Shown here: piece by piece, positions 33,179 through 41,770 of the stretch | Numbering within the stretch: the stretch's first letter is position 1 | How the letters are laid out: every line of letters begins with the position of its first letter | Assembly: GCA_963763955.1 (NCBI GenBank) | Contig: CAVXQP010000016.1 | Location: 473,195-537,194, forward strand | DNA from: DASUPK01 sp963763955 | GTDB taxonomy: Bacteria; Actinomycetota; Thermoleophilia; Solirubrobacterales; 70-9 | Reading direction: 5' to 3' | Length of the DNA stretch: 64,000 nucleotides | Made by a program: the position numbers and the translations under genes | Notes under the pieces: generated by a model | Seen by the model: the letters and a program-made list of their open reading frames with translations, nothing else | What the model was told of the DNA's origin: nothing | Databases searched by the model: none

Positions 33179-35436
33179 CAGCGCTCGCCGGAGATCGCTC
33201 GGCGCGGGTCGAGCTGGCCTGCTTCGCGGCGCTCGCCGCTCTCGCCGCGCTCCAGTGGACCTCGCTGGTCGCCCATCCGCCCGCCGGGCGCGTCGTCGTC
33301 GCCGTGCTGTTCGTCACCGCGGCGGGGGCCGCCATCGCTGCAATCGCCCGCCTCGAGCTCTCCCGGGCGGCCCGGCTCGCCCTCGCGGCTGTCGCGACCG
33401 TCGCCGGGATCTGCTTCGGGATGGTGGTCGTCGGTCTGCCGGCGCGGCTGCTCCTGCCGGGCCACTGGGACGAGCTCGGCGCCAATCTGTCGCGGAGCCT
33501 CGACGGGGTCGCCGACGTCCCTGTCCCCTACTCCGGCGCCGACGCCTGGACGCGCCTGGCGATCCTGCTGGCGAGCCCGCTCGTGGTCGGGCTGGCCGCC
33601 TTCGCAGCCTTCTGGCCGACCCGCCGCCGGGTGGCCGGACGGATCTCCGCGCTGGTCCTGCTGGTGGCGCTCTATCTGATCGCGCTCGCCTGGGCCAGGC
33701 CGGGCCGCCAGCTGGCCGGCGGCATCCTCCTCGCCATCCTCATCGCCGCCTGGCTCTGGCTTCCCGGGATCGCACCGCGCAGCCGCGGCGCGGCGAGCAT
33801 CGCGGTGATCGCTGCGGCGGTGGTGGCACTGCCGGCGGCGGCGGCGATCGACACCGGCAGGGGATTGATCGACTACCGGCACTGGGACCTGCTCAGCGCC
33901 AACGGGCAGAGCTTCAACTGGGACCAGACCTACGGGCCGCTCGACTGGCCGCAGAAGGGCACCCCGCTGATGGAAGTCGCCAGCGAGCACAGCCACTACT
34001 GGAAGACGACAAATCTCGACGAGTTCAACGGCACCCGCTGGATCCGCGCCACGGCCCCCGGCAGCGAGCCCGCGCTCGGCGAGCCGCTCAAGTTCCACCC
34101 GAAGGGGACCGTCCCGCGGCCGCCGGTCGACTGGATCGACCGCATCAACTTCACCGACCGCGGGCTGAGCAGCGACTTCGCGGTCGGCGCCGGGACCGTG
34201 CTCGCGATCAGCCGGATCCAGGCCAGACCGGCGCCAGATGCGATCTGGTCGATGACGAACGAGCTCCGGCCCGGGGACAGCTACACCGCGCTGGTCTACG
34301 ACCCCAAGCCGAGCCCGGCCGAGATGCGCGCCGCCGGCACCGGCTTCCCCGCAGCGGCGCGCCACTACGTCTCCTTCGATCTGCCCGGCCGAACTCTGAT
34401 CCAGACGCCCTACTGGGGCAGGTCCGGCCCCGCCTCGATCGCCGACCAGGTGCGCGGCACTCCGTACCTCGGGATGTACGAGCTCGCCCGACGGCTCGCC
34501 GTCGGCGCGCGCACCCCGTACGAGGCCGCACAGAGGATCGAGCTCTATCTGCGCAACACCTATGCGTACCGCCAGAACGTTCCCCAGCACGAGTACCCCC
34601 TGCCCGCGTTCCTGTCGCAGGACCGAGCCGGATACTGCCAGCAGTTCTCGGGGACGATGGCCCTGATGCTGCGGATGCTCGGCATCCCGAGCCGCGTGTC
34701 GACCGGCTTCGCGCCGGGCGGACGCGATCCGGAGCGCAACAACTTCCTGGTCGACGACACGGACGCACATGACTGGGTCGAGGTCTTCTTCCCCGCGATC
34801 GGCTGGGTGACGTTCGAGCCGACCCCGGCCGCAGCGCCGGCCGCCACCCAGCTCGACGACAACGACCTTGGTGTCACAAAGTCACCGGTCACCGGGGAGA
34901 AGAGCTCCGGGCCGCCGCTGCCACAGACCACGGGTGGGGACGCCCCAAAACCCAAGCCGACCGCGAGCGGCGCGGGGCCACAGGGAGGTGACGAATCCGG
35001 TCCCAGTGTCCTGGTCATCCTGATCGGCGCGGCGGGCGCGGGGGCGCTTGGAGCGCTCTCGGGCTACGCCTACCGGAGCTGGCGCAGGGGCCGGCTGTCC
35101 CCCGACCAGCTCGCCGGTGCGGAGCTGGCGGAGCTGGATCGCGCGCTGACGAGGATCGGCTCCCCGATGCCCCCCGGCACCACCCTGCTGCGCGTCCAGG
35201 GCCTGCTGGACGGCCTGGCCGGCGCGACCGCCGCCGACTACGCCTCGGCCTTGATGGAGCGGCGCTACCGCGATCCGGACGCCGCCCCTCCCGGGCTCAC
35301 GGAGCGACGCGCGCTGCGTCGCGCGCTCTTGCGGGCAGCCGGGCGGCGCTCCGCCCTGCGCGTGCTGTTTGCCGTCCCGCCAGGAGGGCCGGCTACCCCG
35401 CGTAGGGGGCGCGGGGGTTCGAGGACCAGCCGCTAG
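33175..35436 (+). CDS. TgpA-like membrane transglutaminase
   Basis: A 753-residue protein with about seven N-terminal helices (to residue 225), an extracytoplasmic transglutaminase-like domain, a Pro/Ser-rich linker, one more helix (about 613-633) and a cytoplasmic tail. The catalytic Cys488 (DRAGYCQQFSGTMALMLRMLGI) and His532 (DAHDWVEVFFP) are present. The third residue can be the Asp/Glu in the TFEPTP block. It fits the MoxR-DUF58-TgpA module involved in envelope maintenance. Its last 44 bases overlap the convergent gene downstream. Confidence 0.85.
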   Translation: MTALAGDRSARVELACFAALAALAALQWTSLVAHPPAGRVVVAVLFVTAAGAAIAAIARLELSRAARLALAAVATVAGICFGMVVVGLPARLLLPGHWDELGANLSRSLDGVADVPVPYSGADAWTRLAILLASPLVVGLAAFAAFWPTRRRVAGRISALVLLVALYLIALAWARPGRQLAGGILLAILIAAWLWLPGIAPRSRGAASIAVIAAAVVALPAAAAIDTGRGLIDYRHWDLLSANGQSFNWDQTYGPLDWPQKGTPLMEVASEHSHYWKTTNLDEFNGTRWIRATAPGSEPALGEPLKFHPKGTVPRPPVDWIDRINFTDRGLSSDFAVGAGTVLAISRIQARPAPDAIWSMTNELRPGDSYTALVYDPKPSPAEMRAAGTGFPAAARHYVSFDLPGRTLIQTPYWGRSGPASIADQVRGTPYLGMYELARRLAVGARTPYEAAQRIELYLRNTYAYRQNVPQHEYPLPAFLSQDRAGYCQQFSGTMALMLRMLGIPSRVSTGFAPGGRDPERNNFLVDDTDAHDWVEVFFPAIGWVTFEPTPAAAPAATQLDDNDLGVTKSPVTGEKSSGPPLPQTTGGDAPKPKPTASGAGPQGGDESGPSVLVILIGAAGAGALGALSGYAYRSWRRGRLSPDQLAGAELAELDRALTRIGSPMPPGTTLLRVQGLLDGLAGATAADYASALMERRYRDPDAAPPGLTERRALRRALLRAAGRRSALRVLFAVPPGGPATPRRGRGGSRTSR

Positions 35437-35974
35437 CGGGCCCGGACGGATCCTCCCAGCGCCGCTTGGAACGCGGCACCGGGATCAGGGCGACCAGGAT
35501 CGCGGCGCCGAGCAGGCCCGCAAGCAGGCGCCAGCGCTTTGCGAGCGCTGAGCCGGCATTGGTTCCGAACTCCAGCGAGGAGGTCCCGGGCGCACCGGCA
35601 CCACCGGCGCTCACCACGTAGCTCCCGGCGCTGGGGACGTCGAGCTTCGCCACCGCGCCGAGCTCGCCGATCGTCTCACTGCGCTGGTCGGCGTTCGCGA
35701 TGGTGGCGCCGTTGTCGGCGCTGACCGGGACCGGCGCGCCGTCGGCCACGCGCATGACCTGGAAGGTGAGCGGAGCCGCGGGCCCGCCGTCCGAGCCTCC
35801 CCCCGCCTGGCGGTAGAAGACGACCACCTCGCCCTGGGGCAGGTGCACCACCCCGCCCTGCGGCAGGGGGACCTTGCCGTAGTCGTCGGAGTGATTGCTG
35901 AAGACGGTGCCGAGCGTCACCGCGACGGCCGCGACCAGAAGGAGGAGCGAAATGGTGTGCTTGAGCCAGCGCAT
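35393..35974 (-). CDS. Two-helix membrane protein with an extracytoplasmic beta domain
   Basis: 193 residues. An N-terminal helix (about 7-26), a beta-rich extracytoplasmic section (27-140) and a second helix (about 146-165) before a short basic tail. The middle includes VVFYRQAGGG, TFQVMRVADG and GSYVVSAGG, a layout seen in uncharacterised actinobacterial proteins. It converges on the transglutaminase gene and overlaps it. No function can be named. The 148-bp gap to the response regulator gene holds the promoters of both. Confidence 0.65.
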   Translation of the reverse strand: MRWLKHTISLLLLVAAVAVTLGTVFSNHSDDYGKVPLPQGGVVHLPQGEVVVFYRQAGGGSDGGPAAPLTFQVMRVADGAPVPVSADNGATIANADQRSETIGELGAVAKLDVPSAGSYVVSAGGAGAPGTSSLEFGTNAGSALAKRWRLLAGLLGAAILVALIPVPRSKRRWEDPSGPASGWSSNPRAPYAG

Positions 35975-36083
35975 TCACCGATGGAATCGGCTGGATTGGA
36001 CCGCTGTCCAAGCCACGGGCGCGATTTCTCGACTGATGTAGGGTCGCGCGCATGCCGAGGCTCGCCTGCGAAGGTCTCCTGAT

Positions 36084-36102
36084 TCTCAGGCTCCTCTTAG
36101 GC
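36084..36102 (+). promoter_or_regulatory. Direct-repeat site for an OmpR-type regulator
   Basis: TCTCAGGCTCCTCTTAGGC contains two copies of TCTYAGG starting 11 bp apart, the spacing OmpR/PhoB-class regulators prefer. It ends 20 bases before the response regulator's GTG. A near copy (15 of 19 bases identical) lies at 41691-41709 before an exported-protein gene. Confidence 0.55.
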
Positions 36103-36122
36103 GATCGCGGCACCATGGGGCC

Positions 36123-36872
36123 GTGCGAGTACTGGTCGTAGACGACGAGCCGCAGCTCCGACGGGCGCTCGAACGAGCGCTGAAGCTCGAGGGCTACGAC
36201 GTCGAGCTGGCGGCGGACGGCGAGGAGGGTCTCGGTGCGGTCGGATCGGGAAATCCGTTGGACGCGATCGTGCTCGACGTGCTGATGCCGAAGCGCAATG
36301 GCCTGGAGGTCGCCCGGGAGCTGCGGGCGCGCGGCGATCACACTCCGATCCTGATGCTGACGGCGCGCGACGCCGTCCAGGACCGCGTCGACGGCCTAGA
36401 CGCCGGGGCCGACGACTATGTCGTCAAGCCCTTCGCGCTCGAGGAGCTCCTCGCCCGACTGCGGGCGCTGCTGCGGCGGACCAACGGCGGGCCGTCCGAG
36501 GAGCTCGCCTACGCCGATCTCACCCTCGATCCCGGGACCCGGGAGGTCCGGCGCGGGGACCGGCCGGTGGAGCTGACCAAGACCGAGTTCGCCCTGCTCG
36601 AGCATCTCATGCGCCATCCGCGCCTCGTGCTCACGCGCTCTCAGCTCTTCGAGGCGGTCTGGGGATACGACTTCGGGCCCCGCTCGAACTCGCTCGAGGT
36701 GTACATCGGCTATCTGCGCCGCAAGACCGAGGAGGGCGGCGAGTCGCGCCTGATCCAGACGGTGCGTGGGGTCGGGTACTCGCTTCGTGAAACGGGTCGC
36801 TCCTCCGACGCAAAACGGGTCGCTGCCGAGGGCAGCGCCCTCGCGTCATCGGAGCGCCCTCGCACCAAGTGA
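36123..36872 (+). CDS. OmpR-family response regulator
   Basis: A 249-residue response regulator. The receiver has the acidic pocket VVDDEP (Asp7/Asp8), phospho-acceptor Asp52 (IVLDVLMPKRNG) and Lys in YVVKPFA. The winged-helix DNA-binding domain (about 130-225) includes ELTKTEFALLEHLMRHP and RSNSLEVYIGYLRRKTE. GTG 36123 directly begins the receiver; a CACCAT hexamer lies six bases upstream. Its stop overlaps the start of the kinase gene (GTGA). A direct-repeat site just upstream suggests that it controls its own gene. Confidence 0.9.
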   Translation: MRVLVVDDEPQLRRALERALKLEGYDVELAADGEEGLGAVGSGNPLDAIVLDVLMPKRNGLEVARELRARGDHTPILMLTARDAVQDRVDGLDAGADDYVVKPFALEELLARLRALLRRTNGGPSEELAYADLTLDPGTREVRRGDRPVELTKTEFALLEHLMRHPRLVLTRSQLFEAVWGYDFGPRSNSLEVYIGYLRRKTEEGGESRLIQTVRGVGYSLRETGRSSDAKRVAAEGSALASSERPRTK

Positions 36873-38326
36873 GCCTGCGCCGCCGGCTCGCCCTGCTTTC
36901 GGCGCTCGCGGTCGCCTTCGCCGTGCTGCTGGCGTCCGCCCTCGTCTACACCCTCGTTCGCGACCGGCTGCGCGGCGACATCGACAACGACCTGCGCCAC
37001 CAGGCCGAGCACGCCACCGCGCGGGCCGGTCAGGAGGCGCCCGTGATCGCCGGCTCGGTGCAGGGGCCCACGACCCTGGGAATCGGCCCGCCGCCCGGGA
37101 CCGGCGAGCCGCCCAAGAAGGCGGGGGTAGGCACCGGTGGCCGCTTCCTGCAGACGGCGGTCCCACCCGCTGGGCCGGGGGCTCCCCCCGCCCTGGCCCA
37201 GCTGATCGGTCCGCAGGGGATAGTCGTCACCGATCCGGATTCGAGCGTTCGCATCCCGGTGTCCGCCTCGGACCGCACCCTCGCCGCCAGCGGCGGCGAC
37301 GCCTCATTCAGCGACGTCAGCGCGCATGGCACGGAGCTGCGGGTCCTGACCCAGCCCCTCCCGATGGGCGGAGCGATCCAGGTGGCCCGCTCCCTCGAGG
37401 ACACGAATCACACGCTCAACACGCTGATCATCATCCTGGCCGCGGTCAGCGCCGGTGGCATCGCGCTTGCCGCCGCCCTCGGCCCGTTTGTGGCGCGGGC
37501 CGCGCTCGCGCCGGCCGGGGAGGTCTCGGACGCCGCCGAGGAGGTCGCCCGCACACACGACCTCACCCACCGGATTGACGTTCGCGGAGAGGACGAGCTC
37601 GGCCGGCTCGCCGCCAGCTTCAACGAGATGATGGCCGCGCTCGAGCGCTCGGAAGCCGCGCAGCGGCGGCTGGTCGCGGACGCATCGCACGAGCTCCGCA
37701 CGCCGCTGGCCACCCTGCGGACGAACATCGAGACGCTTGGAAGGAGCGAGGACCTGGACCGCGAGGAACGCAAGCGCCTGGTTGCGGACGTGACCGGGGA
37801 GCTCGAGGAGATGACCGAGCTGGTCGGCGACGTCGTCGAGCTCGCGCGGGCCCCGGGGCAGGACGCGATCGCCCGCCGGGACGTCGCGCTCGACGAGCTC
37901 GCCCGCGACGCGATCGAGCGCGCCGAGCGTCGCGCTCGCGAGCTCAGGTTCGAGCAGCACCTCCAGCCCTCCCTGGTCCACGCCGATGCCCAGCGGCTGG
38001 GCCGGGCGATCTCGAACATGCTCGACAACGCCGCCAAGTGGAGCCCGCCCGAGGGGACCATCGACGTTTCCGTCGCCGACGGGACGGTCACCGTTCGCGA
38101 CCACGGACCCGGGTTCCCTCCCGCCGATCTGGACAAGGTCTTCGACCGGTTCTGGCGCGCGGACGACGCCCGCGCGAAGCCGGGCTCGGGCCTGGGCCTG
38201 GCGATCGTGGAGCGAGTGGCCGACGAGCACGACGGCAAGGCCAGCGCCTTGAACGCCGAGGACGGCGGCGCGGTGGTCAGCCTGCGGCTGCCCGAGATCC
38301 AGCCGAACGGATCGAACGGGCCCTGA
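36869..38326 (+). CDS. HAMP-domain sensor histidine kinase
   Basis: A 485-residue membrane kinase. Helix 1 (about 8-30), an extracytoplasmic sensor (31-185) with an unusual Gly/Pro-rich stretch (about 65-115), helix 2 (about 187-208), HAMP (210-262), HisKA with LVADASHELRTPLATL (phospho-His near 275) and the ATPase domain with SNMLDNAAKW, DHGPGFPP and GSGLGLAIV. It is coupled to the response regulator by a GTGA overlap. The signal is unknown. Its last 50 bases overlap the convergent PucR gene. Confidence 0.9.
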   Translation: MSLRRRLALLSALAVAFAVLLASALVYTLVRDRLRGDIDNDLRHQAEHATARAGQEAPVIAGSVQGPTTLGIGPPPGTGEPPKKAGVGTGGRFLQTAVPPAGPGAPPALAQLIGPQGIVVTDPDSSVRIPVSASDRTLAASGGDASFSDVSAHGTELRVLTQPLPMGGAIQVARSLEDTNHTLNTLIIILAAVSAGGIALAAALGPFVARAALAPAGEVSDAAEEVARTHDLTHRIDVRGEDELGRLAASFNEMMAALERSEAAQRRLVADASHELRTPLATLRTNIETLGRSEDLDREERKRLVADVTGELEEMTELVGDVVELARAPGQDAIARRDVALDELARDAIERAERRARELRFEQHLQPSLVHADAQRLGRAISNMLDNAAKWSPPEGTIDVSVADGTVTVRDHGPGFPPADLDKVFDRFWRADDARAKPGSGLGLAIVERVADEHDGKASALNAEDGGAVVSLRLPEIQPNGSNGP

Positions 38327-39479
38327 GCGCCAGTTCGAGCTCGAAGCGATCGTCCGCGTCGTCGAGGGAGTCGCCGAAGAGCTCCCGGAGGCGAGTCAGG
38401 CGGTAGCGGATCGTCTGCGGATGCAGGTGGAGCGCCCGCGCCATCGCCGCGGCGTTGCCCCCGTGCCTAACGAAGGCGAGGGCCGTCTCCTCCATTCGCG
38501 CGCGGGCGGCGGGGGTGAGCTCATCGAGCGGTGCCAACGTTCGCTCGGCGAGACGTTGCGCCAGGCCGCCCGACTCGAAGAGCAGCAGCTCCGGCAGGTG
38601 CTCCTCCGCCACGATCAACCCATCCGCGTCGATCGCGCCGGCCTCACCGGCGCGCAGGGCCGCCGCGGCGAGCGCCCAAGCGCCGGACAGCTCAGCGCGG
38701 GGCACCGCCGGCCCGAGCGCCGCGCTGAGCTGCTCGGTCGCTGCCTCCACCTCCGTCCTCGCCCCGGCCGAACCGGGGACGAGGGCGCAGCCGATGCCGC
38801 CCACGGAGGCGGCGAGCGCGTCGGCTGAGAGCCGTCGCGCTATGCGGGTCAGATCCGCCTCCACCACGGCCAGCGGGGCGATGCTGCCGGGCAGCCTCCA
38901 GCCGGCGGCCTGCGCGGCGGAGCGGACGTCGGGCTCCTCGGCGGGCGGATCCCGCAGCAGCAGGGCCAGAAGCTCGCGGCGGCGGCGCTGGCGCTCGCCC
39001 TCCTGCTCGCGCTGTGCCCTCGCGTAGCCCTCCACCGAGTCCGCGGAGAGCTCGTCGATGTAGGCGAAGATCGCCTCCGCCAACAGGCCGAGCTGCTCGG
39101 GCTCCGCGCCGCCACGCCGGGCGGCAGCGGACACCCGCCGCCAGGCCACCCGCGCGCCGATCCGATAGGCCGACTGCAGGGAGTCGAGCGTCCGGCCCTG
39201 GCGGAGCTCTCCCCGCCCCAGCGCGACGTAGACGTCCCGGCCGGGCTCCCGGCCCGCGTCGGGGTCGCGGATCAGGGCGACGAACTGCCGAAGAGCCTCG
39301 GTGACGCCGGTGCGGATGCCGGCGCCGAAAGTGCCCTCCAGGGGCCGGGCGTACTCGGGCACCTCGCTCGCGATCGTGGTCAGGATCTCCTCGGTCGCGG
39401 CCGGCAGCTCCGGCTCGATCGCGTCGGCGATCTCGGCGGGCAGCTCGCGCCAGGGCTCGGCATCGACGTCTTTTGTCAT
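38277..39479 (-). CDS. PucR-family transcriptional regulator
   Basis: A 400-residue regulator with an N-terminal helical domain (about 10-160), a GGDEF-like degenerate middle domain (about 165-300) and the C-terminal PucR HTH (LAFVRHGGNAAAMARALHLHPQTIRYRLTRLRELFG, about 335-370). The family is often divergently encoded with fatty-acid desaturases in actinomycetes, as here, and probably controls the desaturase in response to membrane or lipid state. The gene starts at ATG 39479, next to an imperfect GTGAT-N9-GTCAC repeat. Confidence 0.82.
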   Translation of the reverse strand: MTKDVDAEPWRELPAEIADAIEPELPAATEEILTTIASEVPEYARPLEGTFGAGIRTGVTEALRQFVALIRDPDAGREPGRDVYVALGRGELRQGRTLDSLQSAYRIGARVAWRRVSAAARRGGAEPEQLGLLAEAIFAYIDELSADSVEGYARAQREQEGERQRRRRELLALLLRDPPAEEPDVRSAAQAAGWRLPGSIAPLAVVEADLTRIARRLSADALAASVGGIGCALVPGSAGARTEVEAATEQLSAALGPAVPRAELSGAWALAAAALRAGEAGAIDADGLIVAEEHLPELLLFESGGLAQRLAERTLAPLDELTPAARARMEETALAFVRHGGNAAAMARALHLHPQTIRYRLTRLRELFGDSLDDADDRFELELALRARSIRSAGSRAAAG

Positions 39480-39483
39480 TTGG

Positions 39484-39502
39484 GTGATAAGAAACGGGTC
39501 AC
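39484..39502. promoter_or_regulatory. Imperfect inverted repeat between the PucR and desaturase genes
   Basis: GTGAT (39484-39488) and GTCAC (39498-39502) are inverted with one mismatch around nine bases. It lies in the 76-bp divergent region just upstream of the regulator's ATG, where a PucR binding site would be expected. The arms are short, so the evidence is mainly position. Confidence 0.3.
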
Positions 39503-39555
39503 AAAGTTGGCCTGGAGACTAACTCGCGTGGCGGCGTCGTGCCTAGCCTGGTCAC

Positions 39556-40482
39556 ATGACCCACACCATGACTCGAACGACGAAGCTCGCCAACCTCGGC
39601 GCCGTGGTGATTCCCTTTCTGGCCACGCTCGCCGCGATCCTCCTCTTCTGGAACCGCGTCGTCAGCGGCACCGACCTGGCGATCCTGGCCGCGATGTACG
39701 TGGTCACGGCCGCCGGCATCACCGTCGGCTACCACCGCATGCTCACCCACCGCTCCTTCCGCACCCACAAGCCGACCGAGTACCTGTTCGCGATCCTCGG
39801 CTCGATGGCGGTGCAGGGGTCCGTGATCGCCTGGGTGGCCGACCACCGCAAGCATCACGCCCACACCGACGTGGAGGGCGATCCCCACAGCCCGCACGTC
39901 GGCCATGGCGACGGGTTGGGCGGTGTGCTGGGTGGCCTCTGGCACGCCCACACCGGCTGGCTGCTCTCGGAGCAGGGCCGCGCCGACTGGAAGAGGTACG
40001 CCCCCGACCTCTACGAGGACCAGGGCATGCGCCGGATCAACCGGTACTTCGTCCCGCTCGTCGTGCTCGGCCTGGCGATCCCGACGCTCGCCGGCTATCT
40101 GCTCACCGGGACGCTGCTCGGCGCGGCCACGGGCCTGCTCTGGGGAGGCCTGGTCCGGGTCTTCTTCGTCCACCACGTCACCTGGAGCGTGAACTCGGTC
40201 TGCCATTTCCTGGGCTCGCGCCGGTTCGAGGTCGAGGACCAATCGACCAATGTCTTCTGGCTCGCCCTCCCGTCCCTGGGCGAGTCCTGGCACCACAACC
40301 ACCACGCCTTCCCCCGCTCGGCCGTCCACGGGCTGCGCCGCTGGGAGCTCGATCCCTCCGCGCTGCTGATCGCGGCGATGGAGAAGGTCGGCCTCGCGTG
40401 GAACGTGATCCGGATCCCGCCCGAGCGCCAGGCGGCCAAGGCCGTCGCGGTCAGTAACTCGGCAGCAGCGGGATGGCGGTGA
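39556..40482 (+). CDS. Acyl-CoA/acyl-lipid delta-9-type desaturase
   Basis: A 308-residue membrane di-iron desaturase that introduces a double bond into a saturated acyl chain. All three His boxes are present: HRMLTH (60-65), HRKHH (97-101) and HHNHH (246-250). Four or so hydrophobic helices lie at about 15-60, 75-95 and 175-210. It probably adjusts membrane fluidity. TAGCCT ends six bases before the ATG with no ribosome site. Its final 32 bases overlap the convergent secreted-protein gene. Confidence 0.9.
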   Translation: MTHTMTRTTKLANLGAVVIPFLATLAAILLFWNRVVSGTDLAILAAMYVVTAAGITVGYHRMLTHRSFRTHKPTEYLFAILGSMAVQGSVIAWVADHRKHHAHTDVEGDPHSPHVGHGDGLGGVLGGLWHAHTGWLLSEQGRADWKRYAPDLYEDQGMRRINRYFVPLVVLGLAIPTLAGYLLTGTLLGAATGLLWGGLVRVFFVHHVTWSVNSVCHFLGSRRFEVEDQSTNVFWLALPSLGESWHHNHHAFPRSAVHGLRRWELDPSALLIAAMEKVGLAWNVIRIPPERQAAKAVAVSNSAAAGWR

Positions 40483-41617
40483 AATCCGACGGCGTCATCT
40501 CGCAGCCGATCAGCACGTCACCTGGATCCGCGGTGAACACGCGGTCCTGGCCGCTGCCGCAGCGGATCCGGTCGTTGAAGCCGTCGGCGGCGTAGATCTG
40601 GTCGTCGCCGCGGCCGCCGAGGATCAGGTCGCTGCCGGGGCCACCGTCGATGATGTCCGCGCCGGGCCCGCCGATGATCGTGTCGTTGCCGGCGTCAGCG
40701 CGGAGATCGTCAGCGCCCACTCCGCCGACGATGCAGTCGTCGCCGCCCTTGCCAAAACCAACGTCGGCACCGCCCGCCAAGTCGACCCGATCCCTTCCGG
40801 CGCCACCGTCGAACTCGTCGCCCCCGCGGCGCAGATGGATCCGAATGAGCAGACCGGCCAGGCAGCCGCGGGCTCCGGCGCCGCCGGGTGCGACGGCGGA
40901 TGAGAAAGCCTGGGCGGCCGGCGCCCCCAGGCCAAGAGCGTCGAGCGCGACGGTCGAGGGCTGCGAGTAGGCGTTGATCACCGGCTGCTTGTCGTCCTTG
41001 GTCAGGGTCCGCAGCCGCTTGGTCCCGGAATAGTTGGCCGGGCACATCGTTGCCTGCTTCGACCTGTTCCCGCACAGCTTCGAGTTGTTGCGGTTCGAGA
41101 AGTGGTCGCCCGTCCAGCCCTCCGAATGCCCGAGCTCGTGCGTCGCGACGGCCTGAAGGTCGAACTTGTTCGCGGGCGGCTCGCCTGAGCCCATGTAGAA
41201 CTTCATCCTCTTGTTGTAGGTCTGCCGGAAGCCGATCAGCCGCCCCGTTTCGGAATCGATGCAGCTGCGGTTCTCGGCCAGCGTGCCGCTACCGGCAACC
41301 GGGCCCCGGAGGACGCCGCCGACCGGGACGCCGTCCTGGTCCGCACAGGGATCGGCGCTGATCGCCATGCTCGGCGACTTGTGGACCTCGAAGCGCTCGA
41401 CGCCGGGAAGCTTCCTCCAGGTTGCGGCCGCATCGGCGATCCGCTTACGGAACTTGCCGGTCGGCGCAGACGGATCGAAGTAGACGTTGAGGACCTGGTC
41501 CCCGGGGGCGTAACGCGCGATGATCGGGTTCCCGGCTCGCGCCGGCGTCGCGGCGAGGGAGAGAACGCACGCCAGCGCGAAGAAGGCTCCCGCCTGAAGC
41601 TGGCGGCGCGTACCCAT
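40451..41617 (-). CDS. Secreted metalloprotease-like protein with RTX calcium-binding repeats
   Basis: 388 residues. A signal peptide (about 1-28, ending TPARA) leads to a metzincin-like domain (30-225) whose zinc motif reads HELGHSEGWTGDH (about 160). Here the third His is two residues later than in HExxHxxGxxH. The C-terminus (about 260-375) has RTX-type nonapeptides (GGADVGFGKGGDD, GGPGADIIDGGPGSD, GGRGDDQI) that bind calcium and aid secretion or folding. It is probably an extracellular calcium-dependent protease or a relative that lost activity. Several Cys residues suggest disulfides. Confidence 0.75.
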   Translation of the reverse strand: MGTRRQLQAGAFFALACVLSLAATPARAGNPIIARYAPGDQVLNVYFDPSAPTGKFRKRIADAAATWRKLPGVERFEVHKSPSMAISADPCADQDGVPVGGVLRGPVAGSGTLAENRSCIDSETGRLIGFRQTYNKRMKFYMGSGEPPANKFDLQAVATHELGHSEGWTGDHFSNRNNSKLCGNRSKQATMCPANYSGTKRLRTLTKDDKQPVINAYSQPSTVALDALGLGAPAAQAFSSAVAPGGAGARGCLAGLLIRIHLRRGGDEFDGGAGRDRVDLAGGADVGFGKGGDDCIVGGVGADDLRADAGNDTIIGGPGADIIDGGPGSDLILGGRGDDQIYAADGFNDRIRCGSGQDRVFTADPGDVLIGCEMTPSDFTAIPLLPSY

Positions 41618-41690
41618 AGGTCCGGTTCTAATCGACCCGGAGCGACTTTCAGGCCCAGACCCCCTTTTTTGGCCGAATGTCTTAGCCGAC

Positions 41691-41709
41691 TATCAGCTTC
41701 CTCTCAGGC
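41691..41709 (+). promoter_or_regulatory. Second copy of the OmpR-type direct-repeat site
   Basis: TATCAGCTTCCTCTCAGGC has two TMTCAG-type halves 11 bp apart and matches the site before the response regulator gene (36084-36102) at 15 of 19 positions. It lies 61 bases before the exported-protein ATG. The position is shared with the divergent RTX-like gene, so it could act on either. Confidence 0.5.
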
Positions 41710-41770
41710 ACGGCTGGCTTGATGGTCCGCGAGCCCGGTTGACCGGGACCTCGACGGACAGGAGTGGTTG

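Noticed and set aside
33154..34770. Long minus-strand frame opposite the transglutaminase
   Set aside because: The translation is low complexity (Arg, Asp, Gly, Ala) with no family features, while the plus-strand gene has catalytic residues and membrane helices.
41641..41690. C5T6 run after a GC-rich segment as a plus-strand terminator
   Set aside because: No stable stem directly precedes the T-run, and the region holds the promoters of two divergent genes.
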